The notes below the pieces were generated by a model, which worked only from the letters and a program-made list of their open reading frames with translations, did not search any database and was not told the origin of the DNA. 64,000 nucleotides of DNA from positions 62,001 through 126,000 of the forward strand of contig NZ_PYLO01000005.1 in assembly GCF_003024715.1 (NCBI RefSeq), given 5' to 3'. This DNA is from Clostridium fessum. GTDB taxonomy: Bacteria > Bacillota > Clostridia > Lachnospirales > Lachnospiraceae. Of this stretch, positions 30,278-37,433 are shown one piece after another. The first letter of the stretch is position 1; each line of letters starts with the position of its first letter. Position numbers and translations under genes: made by a program.

Positions 30278-31657
30278 TTATTTCTTCCGCGTCAATGAAA
30301 CCACCGTCTCACAATTGGCAGTATGCGGGAACATATCCACGCAGCACACCTTATCCACCTGATATCCTGCCGCCTGGATCGGTTCCAGATCCCTCGCAAG
30401 GCTGGTTGGTTTGCAGGACACATAAACCATGTGGCTGACGCCAAAATTCAAAATCTTTCCGATCGCCTTCGGATGGATTCCGTCGCGCGGCGGATCCAGA
30501 ACGATCAGATCCGGCTTTTCTTCCAACTCGTCCACCACCTTGAGGACATCCCCCGCCAGAAATTCGCAGTTGCCAAGTCCGTTGCGCGCCGCATTCTCAC
30601 GGGCTGCCTCGACTGCTTCCCCGACAATCTCCACGCCGACTACTTTCTCCGCCACCGGTGCGAGGATCTGCGCGATCGTGCCGGTGCCGCTGTAAAGGTC
30701 AAATACGACTTTTCCCTTCGTCTCACCCACATACTCACGCGTTTTCTCGTACAGCACCTCCGCGCCCAATGAGTTCGTCTGGAAAAAAGAAAACGGCGAG
30801 ATCTGGAACCGCAGCCCTAAAAGCTCTTCGTAAAAATGCTCGCGTCCGAACAGAATGTCCGTCCCCTCATCTTTTACGGCATCCGCCAATGTATCATTTT
30901 TGGTATGCAGAATGCCCGCAAAGCTTCCCTCCATAGGAAGTGCCTGAAGGCGCTCCGTCCATCCCCGTAAAAGTGCTTCCTCGGTTCCCTCAAAGGTATC
31001 CGTCTGTGTCGTCGTGATCAGATCGACCAGAATCTCCCCTGTCTTGATCGCACGGCGCACCAGAAGATGGCGCAAATAGCCAGTATGCTGCATTTTTTTA
31101 TAAAATCCAACTTTCTTTTCCTCAAAATATTCTTTTGTACAGACAAGAATCTTGCAAAAATCCGGATGCACGATATGGCATTCGTCGGTTGTAACCACAT
31201 CATAAAAACTGCCGCGCTTGTGCATTCCCAGCGACATAGGACCATCCTTGACCTCATCACCGAAAGAAAACTCCATCTTATTCCGGTAGCCCTGCACCAG
31301 CGGGCTGCCTAAGATGCCCTCAAACTCATATTCCGGACATACCGCATCCAGAAGGGAACGAACCTGTTTTTCCTTGATCGCAAGCTGTTTCTCATACGGA
31401 ATCGGCTGATAAAGACATCCGCCGCAGATACCAAAATGCGGGCATATATCCTCTGCCGTCTCTAACTTTGAGTGCTCGACAACCTCCAAAAGCATACCCT
31501 CGCATCGGCCGCCGCGCTTTTTATTGATACGGAACCGGATCTTCTGTCCCGGAAGCGCATTTTTGACGATCGCTTTCTCTCCATCTATCACAACTACGCC
31601 CTTATTTGGAAACTCAATCCGTTCTACAGTTCCTTCGTAAATCTCACCTTTTTTCAT
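30278..31657 (-). CDS. 23S rRNA (uracil-5-)-methyltransferase, RlmD/RlmCD type
   Basis: SAM-dependent enzyme that makes 5-methyluridine in 23S rRNA. Residues 1-60 form a TRAM domain; the [4Fe-4S] cysteines are in CPHFGICGGCLYQPI near residue 80 with a fourth cysteine upstream or downstream; the Rossmann fold has VFDLYSGTGTIAQ; LDPPRDGIHPKA and the catalytic cysteine of VYVSCKPTSLARDL follow. Length 459 residues is standard. AAGGAG lies about 14 bases from the ATG, a long spacing. Whether it methylates U747, U1939 or both cannot be told from sequence. Confidence 0.93.
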   Translation of the reverse strand: MKKGEIYEGTVERIEFPNKGVVVIDGEKAIVKNALPGQKIRFRINKKRGGRCEGMLLEVVEHSKLETAEDICPHFGICGGCLYQPIPYEKQLAIKEKQVRSLLDAVCPEYEFEGILGSPLVQGYRNKMEFSFGDEVKDGPMSLGMHKRGSFYDVVTTDECHIVHPDFCKILVCTKEYFEEKKVGFYKKMQHTGYLRHLLVRRAIKTGEILVDLITTTQTDTFEGTEEALLRGWTERLQALPMEGSFAGILHTKNDTLADAVKDEGTDILFGREHFYEELLGLRFQISPFSFFQTNSLGAEVLYEKTREYVGETKGKVVFDLYSGTGTIAQILAPVAEKVVGVEIVGEAVEAARENAARNGLGNCEFLAGDVLKVVDELEEKPDLIVLDPPRDGIHPKAIGKILNFGVSHMVYVSCKPTSLARDLEPIQAAGYQVDKVCCVDMFPHTANCETVVSLTRKK

Positions 31658-31772
31658 TGATAACTATATAGCTCCTTCTCTCAGTGGCTTTTACCGCACT
31701 ATAATCACCAACTGCAAATGATTTTTCAACTCACAGCTAATTTTCATCTGCGGTTCTAATTCATATCTTTAT

Positions 31773-31801
31773 AGTATACAGGAATTTTTTTCTTTTTCCA
31801 A
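31773..31801 (-). promoter_or_regulatory. Promoter of the rRNA methyltransferase gene
   Basis: Minus strand: -35 TTGGAA (31796-31801), 17-base spacer, -10 TATACT (31773-31778), about 110 bases before the ATG. Confidence 0.6.
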
Positions 31802-31842
31802 GATATAAAAAATACAAACTTATCTACAAACTTTCCTATGGC

Positions 31843-31894
31843 ATAAAAAATACTGCGTGAAACCGATTTTCCGGTTCCGCGCAGTATTTTTTAT
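31843..31894. terminator. Bidirectional terminator
   Basis: Perfect 15-base inverted repeat (31843-31857 and 31880-31894; ATAAAAAATACTGCG and its complement) with an inner AACCG/CGGTT stem. A6 and T6 flanks make it usable from either strand. It ends the transcript of the small membrane protein gene, 25 bases past its stop. Confidence 0.9.
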
Positions 31895-31918
31895 GATTCA
31901 TTGACTAAATTATCACAA

Positions 31919-32212
31919 TCAGTCTTTCTTCTCTTTCTCGTCGCTCTCATCCTCGAAGAAATCATCGTCGAAATCATCATCGAAGTCGTCCTCGAAATCT
32001 TCCAGATAATCTGGAGTAAAGAAACGATATACGCCGTATGCAATCGCTGCAACTGCTGCTACAATACCGATAATGGCTAAAATCCAGAGAATACAGTTTT
32101 TCTGTTTCTCCTCTTCTTCTTTTCTGTGAAGGAATTCATTCAGTTTGGTTGCATTCATGATCTCTTCTACTCTGGAGAGCGCATCTTTGCTCATCATATC
32201 AAATTTATTCAT
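31919..32212 (-). CDS. Small single-pass membrane protein with acidic tail
   Basis: A 97-residue protein with no family I recognise. Order: a helical N-terminus, a charged stretch (HRKEEEEKQK), one membrane helix (CILWILAIIGIVAAVAAIAYGVYRFF), then a C-terminal tail of about 32 residues that is mostly Asp, Glu and Phe (DYLEDFEDDFDDDFDDDFF). A GTG three codons upstream is possible; the ATG at 32212 is preferred. It stands alone with a strong terminator. The acidic tail could bind cations or basic proteins, which is speculation. Confidence 0.75.
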   Translation of the reverse strand: MNKFDMMSKDALSRVEEIMNATKLNEFLHRKEEEEKQKNCILWILAIIGIVAAVAAIAYGVYRFFTPDYLEDFEDDFDDDFDDDFFEDESDEKEKKD

Positions 32213-32318
32213 ACACTCCACATCCTTTCCCGCGTTTTGATCCGCAATTCTTGATTTTATTATACCATCTCTCAGCCGATTTTACTATATTTTTTATTGG
32301 ATCTGGCGAAAATGTTTT

Positions 32319-32364
32319 AATACGGCATTACTGTTTTCGCATACGTGTACCGTAACAATACGGC
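32319..32364. repeat. 30-bp palindromic repeat with 8-bp flanking direct repeats (copy 2)
   Basis: Core 32327-32356 reads ATTACTGTTTTC-GCATAC-GTGTACCGTAAC, an imperfect palindrome related to the copies at 22045, 45478 and 56527. It is flanked by identical AATACGGC at 32319-32326 and 32357-32364. It lies 17 bases past the pcrA stop. Confidence 0.8.
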
Positions 32365-32373
32365 AAACACGGT

Positions 32374-34812
32374 CTAACATTTCACCAGTTTTGCAAATGA
32401 AGCGAACATTTTTTTCACGCCCACGCGGTCAAAATTAACCGTCACCTCAAAATCCTTGCCGCCGTCCGCGATCTTCTGCACCGTTCCCTCGCCAAATTTG
32501 AGGTGGCGGACTCGGTCGCCCTCACCGTAGGAAAGATGGTCGGCCTTCTGGACCGTAAATGCCTTGCCAAATGACGGTGCCGGGCTGGCTGGACGGCTGC
32601 TGGAACTATAAGCGCTCTTATATGGATCCAGCGTGCGGCCAGAACCAGCACTTCCGGAACCATTCACACCGCCCCAGCCGCTCATCCGGGCTGCGCCGCG
32701 CTCCCAGGCGGCATCGTTCTCTGAAAGAGGGTGTTTTCCAGACATTCCGCCAATCCGCACCCGATCGCCGTCTCCCGCGCCAGATACACCAAAGCTGCCC
32801 GTTGTCCAGCCAGAAGTCCCCGAATCTTCAAATCCGCGTCTGCCCCGGCTCATACCAGCAGCCCGTTCAAAGACGGTCGGCTGCTCTTCCTCGTCCAGAA
32901 GCTGCGGCGGAATCTCCTCGATGAAGCGGCTGACCTTCGCAAACCGCGTTTCTCCATTGACCATGCGCTGTCTCGCCGCCGTCAGCGTCAGTTCTTTCTC
33001 CGCACGGGTGATTCCGACATAGCAGAGACGCCGTTCTTCTTCGATGGCGTCCTTATCATCCGAAAAGATGGACATGCTGCTCGGAAACAGCCCGTCCTCC
33101 ATGCCGCTTAAATAGACATACGGAAATTCCAGACCTTTTGCGCCGTGCAAAGTCATCAGGACAATCCTGTTTTCGGATTCGTCCAGGCTATCTACATCCG
33201 CTACCAGCGCAACCTCCTCCAAAAATCCGTCCAGCGTCGGTTCCTCCGCTGTGCTCATATAGCCGGTCGCCTTATTAACCAGCTCTTCCACGTTCTGCAG
33301 ACGTGTTTCTCCCTCGATCTCGCCTTCCGCCTCCAGATCCTTCTTATATCCCGTCTCTTCCAGAATCGCCTCGATAAGTTCCGGGATCGAAAGGGCCGAA
33401 AGCCGCGACCGGAAGTTTTCGATCTGCTCCGTAAACTTCTCGATCTTATCCGCCGCCTTGCCGATCGTCGGCACGCCGCGCACGCGCAGCAGCGCATCAT
33501 AAAAGCTCATGCCATTGGCAGACGCATAGATCGTCACTTTTCCGATCGAGGTCGCACCGATGCCGCGCTTCGGCACATTGATAACACGCTGAACCGCCAG
33601 ATCATCGCGCCCATTCGCAATCGTCTTTAAATAGCAGAGAATATCCTTGATTTCCTTGCGCTGATAGAAATTGACGCCACCGACCAGCCGGTACGGAATG
33701 CTGTAATAAATACATTTTTCCTCCAGAAGACGCGACTGTGCATTGGTACGGTACAGCACGGCAAAATCCGAATATTCCGCATTTTTCTCTTCTTTCTCAC
33801 GCTCAATATCACAGATAATGGCGTCTGCCTCCTCGTATGCCGTGTCATACTGACGGAAGCGCACCTTCGGTCCCTCGTCATTCGCCGTCCACAGCGTCTT
33901 GTCCTTTCTGCCGCGGTTGTGGCGGATCACCTCATTTGCCGCGTTCAGGATGCTCTGGGTGGAACGGTAGTTCTGCTCCAGCTTGATAACGCGTGCGCCC
34001 GGAAATGCTTTCTCAAAACTTAAAATATTTTCGATATTTGCCCCGCGGAATTTGTAGATCGACTGGTCATCATCACCGACCACACAGATATTTCTGTACT
34101 TCTTTGCCAGCAGATCGACCAGCTTAAACTGTACAAGGTTCGTGTCCTGGTACTCGTCCACCATGATATACCGGAATTTATCCTGATAATATTCCAGCAC
34201 ATCCGCGTTTGCCTCGAAAAGCTCTACCGTTTTCACCAGCAGATCGTCGAAATCCAGGGCATTATTCTTCTTGAGTTCTTTCTGGTATTCCCGGTAAATC
34301 TGAGCAATCTTTTTCTCCCGGAAGTCCGCTCCCGCCTGCTGCTCAAACTCATCCGCCGTGATCCGGTCATTTTTCGCCGCAGAAATCCGTGACAGCACCG
34401 CCCGCTCCTTAAACTGCTTCGGATCCGCCTGCATTTTCTTGAGCACCTGCTTCATCAGCGTTTTCTGGTCGTCGCCGTCATAGATAGTAAAATTCGAGTC
34501 ATATCCCAGACGGTCGATAAACCGGCGCAGAATCCGAACACAGCTCGAATGGAACGTGCTGACCCAGATCGCCTCCGCGCCTTCCCCCACAATCTTATCC
34601 ACACGCTCGCGCATCTCCGCCGCCGCTTTATTGGTAAATGTGATCGCCATGATATTCCACGGCGCCACCCGTTTTTCCTCGATTAAATACGCAATCCGGT
34701 GTGTCAGGACGCGCGTCTTTCCTGAACCGGCGCCTGCCAGAACCAGGAGTGGTCCCTCCGTGTGAAAAACCGCCTCCCGCTGCATCGGGTTAAGTGTGTC
34801 GTATTTGCTCAT
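32374..34812 (-). CDS. pcrA: ATP-dependent 3'-5' DNA helicase PcrA
   Basis: UvrD/Rep-type superfamily 1 helicase for repair and replication-transcription conflict. Motifs in order: Walker A LAGAGSGKT near residue 30, FTNKAAAEM, VDEYQDTN, VGDDDQSIYKFRGA, and LMTLHGAKGLEFPYVYLSGMEDGLFP. After residue 650 comes a low-complexity Gly/Ser/Arg linker and the C-terminal Tudor-like element (VRHLKFGEGTVQKI) that contacts RNA polymerase in PcrA proteins. At 812 residues it is a little longer than Bacillus PcrA because of the linker. Strong promoter at 34885-34913. Confidence 0.96.
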   Translation of the reverse strand: MSKYDTLNPMQREAVFHTEGPLLVLAGAGSGKTRVLTHRIAYLIEEKRVAPWNIMAITFTNKAAAEMRERVDKIVGEGAEAIWVSTFHSSCVRILRRFIDRLGYDSNFTIYDGDDQKTLMKQVLKKMQADPKQFKERAVLSRISAAKNDRITADEFEQQAGADFREKKIAQIYREYQKELKKNNALDFDDLLVKTVELFEANADVLEYYQDKFRYIMVDEYQDTNLVQFKLVDLLAKKYRNICVVGDDDQSIYKFRGANIENILSFEKAFPGARVIKLEQNYRSTQSILNAANEVIRHNRGRKDKTLWTANDEGPKVRFRQYDTAYEEADAIICDIEREKEEKNAEYSDFAVLYRTNAQSRLLEEKCIYYSIPYRLVGGVNFYQRKEIKDILCYLKTIANGRDDLAVQRVINVPKRGIGATSIGKVTIYASANGMSFYDALLRVRGVPTIGKAADKIEKFTEQIENFRSRLSALSIPELIEAILEETGYKKDLEAEGEIEGETRLQNVEELVNKATGYMSTAEEPTLDGFLEEVALVADVDSLDESENRIVLMTLHGAKGLEFPYVYLSGMEDGLFPSSMSIFSDDKDAIEEERRLCYVGITRAEKELTLTAARQRMVNGETRFAKVSRFIEEIPPQLLDEEEQPTVFERAAGMSRGRRGFEDSGTSGWTTGSFGVSGAGDGDRVRIGGMSGKHPLSENDAAWERGAARMSGWGGVNGSGSAGSGRTLDPYKSAYSSSSRPASPAPSFGKAFTVQKADHLSYGEGDRVRHLKFGEGTVQKIADGGKDFEVTVNFDRVGVKKMFASFAKLVKC

Positions 34813-34884
34813 ATATGTTTCGTTCCCTTCTATCCTCTTATATAATCTATTTTTAATGACAAAAAGTATGTTCGAATACGCTCT

Positions 34885-34913
34885 AGTATAATCTATTTTC
34901 TCTTGGATGTCAC
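34885..34913 (-). promoter_or_regulatory. Promoter of pcrA
   Basis: Minus strand: -35 GTGACA (34908-34913), 17-base spacer, -10 TATACT (34885-34890). The sequence AATAGATTATA around the -10 recurs about 45 bases downstream, an imperfect direct repeat of unknown meaning. Confidence 0.7.
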
Positions 34914-35057
34914 GGAATTTTCATTGATTTTAAATTTCTCCTTGCTATCTGGTTTTCAAAACTATATAATATCACATAGAGAGTTCATGACAGCGGAAGC
35001 GCCAAAATCGCCTCCCTGTTTCGCAGCTTTCGAATTTCAACGCAGCGAGGTACATAC

Positions 35058-35672
35058 ATGAAATCGAACGAAGAACGCCTGCAGGATCTGCTGGCTTATG
35101 TTGATAGTCTGACCCGGGTGCATCCGTCGGAGATTCCCGGTATTGATTTATATATGGATCAGGTCACGACCTTCATGGACAGCCACCTGAACACTTCCAA
35201 ATGGCTGGGCGAGGATAAGATCCTGACCAAAACCATGATCAATAACTATGCCAAAAATAACCTGCTGCCGCCGCCCGTCAAAAAACGCTACTCCAAGAAT
35301 CATCTGCTGATGCTGATTCTGATTTATTATTTTAAAAATGTGATATCCTTTCGAGATATTGAGCAGCTCTTCTCGCCCATCAGCGAGCACCACTTTTCCC
35401 ATGGTTCCAGCCCGGAATTAGAAGAGCTTTACAACGAAATCTTTTCGCTGGAAAAAGGGCAGCGCAAGCGCTTGCAGGAAGACGTCATGGCAAAATTTGA
35501 CGCCGCCAGCCAGACATTCAAGGACTATGACTGTGAAGACCGCGAGTATTTACAGCTGTTCGCCTTTATCAGTGAGCTGGCGTTTGATGTCTATCTGAAA
35601 AAACAGATGATTGAAATCCTGGCGGAACAGCTCCGGCAGGAGACGCCGGTGAATCCGAAGAAGAAGAAATAG
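35058..35672 (+). CDS. DUF1836 domain protein
   Basis: A 204-residue cytoplasmic protein with a DUF1836-type domain. The segment DKILTKTMINNYAKNNLLPPPVKKRYSKNHLL (two conserved blocks) resembles a MerR-like winged helix, followed by the family's YYFKNVISFRDIEQLF. Likely a DNA-binding regulator, but no target or function is established. GCGAGG precedes the ATG. It is divergent from pcrA and is one of only two plus-strand genes here. Confidence 0.87.
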   Translation: MKSNEERLQDLLAYVDSLTRVHPSEIPGIDLYMDQVTTFMDSHLNTSKWLGEDKILTKTMINNYAKNNLLPPPVKKRYSKNHLLMLILIYYFKNVISFRDIEQLFSPISEHHFSHGSSPELEELYNEIFSLEKGQRKRLQEDVMAKFDAASQTFKDYDCEDREYLQLFAFISELAFDVYLKKQMIEILAEQLRQETPVNPKKKK

Positions 35673-35749
35673 GCAGCACTTCCGCTGTACCGCCACACTC
35701 AAAAACAGGCTAAACAACAAAAATTTCAACCCATTGCATCATACACGAT

Positions 35750-35803
35750 AAAAAAGACACTGGAATCACTTCCCCTTGTGGAAATTCTTTCAATGTCTTT
35801 TTT
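35750..35803. terminator. Terminator between the DUF1836 gene and yerC
   Basis: AAAAAAGACA (35750-35759) and TGTCTTTTTT (35794-35803) form a ten-bp stem with a poorly paired interior and a T6 end. It lies about 80 bases past the DUF1836 stop and could also serve the convergent yerC transcript. Confidence 0.55.
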
Positions 35804-35952
35804 CTTTCATTTCTTTTTATCTTTCATTCAACCAGCTGCCAGCTCCTGGGACAATTCCACCCCAAGCCAAATTTGTCCATCTTTGGCAGGTTGGTTTGCT
35901 ACACCTATGAAAGTACGCGCTTTATCTATCGTGCGTATATTCCTACTTCGTC

Positions 35953-36267
35953 TTACGCTTCCGTTTTCTCCGCCTCTTCCTGCTCTTTCACACGCGCAAA
36001 TACCATATCATATCCGTCGCTTCCGTAATTTAAAGAACGGTTGACACGGCTGATCGTCGCTGTCGATGCGCCGGTCTTGTCCGCGATCTCCAGATATGTC
36101 TTCTTCTCACGCAGCATCTTCGCTACTTCATATCTCTGGGAAAATGATAAAAGTTCATTAACTGTGCATACATCCTCGAAAAAGCTATAGCATTCGTCGG
36201 TATTTTTCAGTGTCAGAATCGCCTGGAACAGATGATCCACAGCTTCGGTTTTCAGTTTTTTATTCAT
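35953..36267 (-). CDS. YerC/YecD-family TrpR-related DNA-binding protein
   Basis: A protein of about 104 residues with a TrpR-like helix-turn-helix (SFSQRYEVAKMLREKKTYLEIADKTGAS then ATISRVNRSLNYG), diagnostic of the YerC/YecD family common in Firmicutes. It probably binds DNA as a dimer; targets are unknown. The start at the ATG MNKKLKTE is preferred over a GTG four codons upstream that lies too close to the AAAAAGGGG. Single gene in an AT-rich neighbourhood. Confidence 0.9.
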   Translation of the reverse strand: MNKKLKTEAVDHLFQAILTLKNTDECYSFFEDVCTVNELLSFSQRYEVAKMLREKKTYLEIADKTGASTATISRVNRSLNYGSDGYDMVFARVKEQEEAEKTEA

Positions 36268-36435
36268 AATGCAAGGCACCCCTTTTTAATATGTACTCCG
36301 AAAATATATTCATTTTTCCGTTTTTCTTATATTAACATATTAAAGTTTTAAAGTCTAGTATCTTGCCTATTTTTATGAATATTTTATTTTTCATCTGTTC
36401 ACGCAATATACATTTATGCGAATCTGCCAAATCTT

Positions 36436-37260
36436 CTACAGCATAAACTTCTCCACCACATGAGCCACACCGTCGTCGTTGTTGGAATAGGTAATAAAGT
36501 CTGCAGCTTTCCGCACCGGAAGCACCGCATTCTCCATCGCTACACCTAATCCGGCATACTGAATCATCGTGAGGTCGTTGTAGCCGTCCCCACAGGCAAT
36601 CATCTGCTCACGCGAAAGCCCGATGTGAGAAAGAAGACGCTCTAACGACTGTGCTTTATCGATGCCCCTCGGAAGCACCTCCAGGAAAAACGGCTCCGAA
36701 CGGTAAACGCTGAAATTCTTCCCCATCGCCGCCTTGACGCGCGGCTCGACCATCGCCAGGTAGTCTCCATCCTCCATCATCAGGTATTTCGGTACCGGAT
36801 ACGTGATCGCAGCTTCCATGTCGTCCACCTGTACTAACTCCATGCCGTTGATCCGCGCTTCCAACTTCGCATAGGGACTGTCACTCTGGTTCGTCAGAAG
36901 CTTTGCCCCCGCCTCATCGTAACTCAAAAGCCCCACCTGTTCCTCCTCGGCCAAGCGTATAATCTTCTGATTTGCCTCCTGCGGCAGGGAACGGCTGAAT
37001 ATGATCTCGCCGGTTTTGCAGTTCGTGATCCTGCCTCCATTAAACGACAGAATATAACTGCCGTATTTTGCCAGCTCCAGCTCTCTCGCAAGCGGCAGCA
37101 CTCCCGGCGTCGGACGCCCGGACGCCAGTACAATCTTCTTTCCGCGCTCCTGAAGCTCCATCAGACGCTGCTTCGTCTTTGGCGTAATCACCTTATCTCT
37201 GTTTGTTAAGGTTCCGTCCAGATCCAGGACGATAATCTCATAACTATGTTTTTCGGTCAT
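36436..37260 (-). CDS. Cof-type HAD-superfamily phosphatase
   Basis: A 274-residue HAD hydrolase with motif I VLDLDGTLTNRD, motif II ASGRP, and motif III/IV IACGDGYNDLTMIQYAGLGVAMENA, plus the C2b cap of Cof proteins. Such enzymes dephosphorylate sugar phosphates, nucleotides or cofactors such as PLP and FMN; specificity is not readable. It lies 173 bases downstream of the signalling operon but has its own promoter. Confidence 0.92.
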   Translation of the reverse strand: MTEKHSYEIIVLDLDGTLTNRDKVITPKTKQRLMELQERGKKIVLASGRPTPGVLPLARELELAKYGSYILSFNGGRITNCKTGEIIFSRSLPQEANQKIIRLAEEEQVGLLSYDEAGAKLLTNQSDSPYAKLEARINGMELVQVDDMEAAITYPVPKYLMMEDGDYLAMVEPRVKAAMGKNFSVYRSEPFFLEVLPRGIDKAQSLERLLSHIGLSREQMIACGDGYNDLTMIQYAGLGVAMENAVLPVRKAADFITYSNNDDGVAHVVEKFML

Positions 37261-37304
37261 ATTTACTCCACATTCAAATCATACGTACTATTGTACACGT
37301 ATAT

Positions 37305-37333
37305 ACGATACTTAGAAAAGATGAATTTGTCAA
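37305..37333 (-). promoter_or_regulatory. Promoter of the HAD phosphatase gene
   Basis: Minus strand: perfect -35 TTGACA (37328-37333), 17-base spacer, weak -10 TATCGT (37305-37310). Confidence 0.5.
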
Positions 37334-37433
37334 TTAGCAACATGCCACATTACTTAATGCAATCCCTTCTTAACTTCTCAAATGGTTAACTCATATACTT
37401 CCGTTACTTTTGCCATTGCTTCCTGTATCCCCT

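Noticed and set aside
37281-37310. A possible degenerate copy of the palindromic repeat (TACTATTGTACACGTATATACG)
   Set aside because: Too few matches to the 12-base arms and no flanking direct repeat; it lies in the HAD promoter region.
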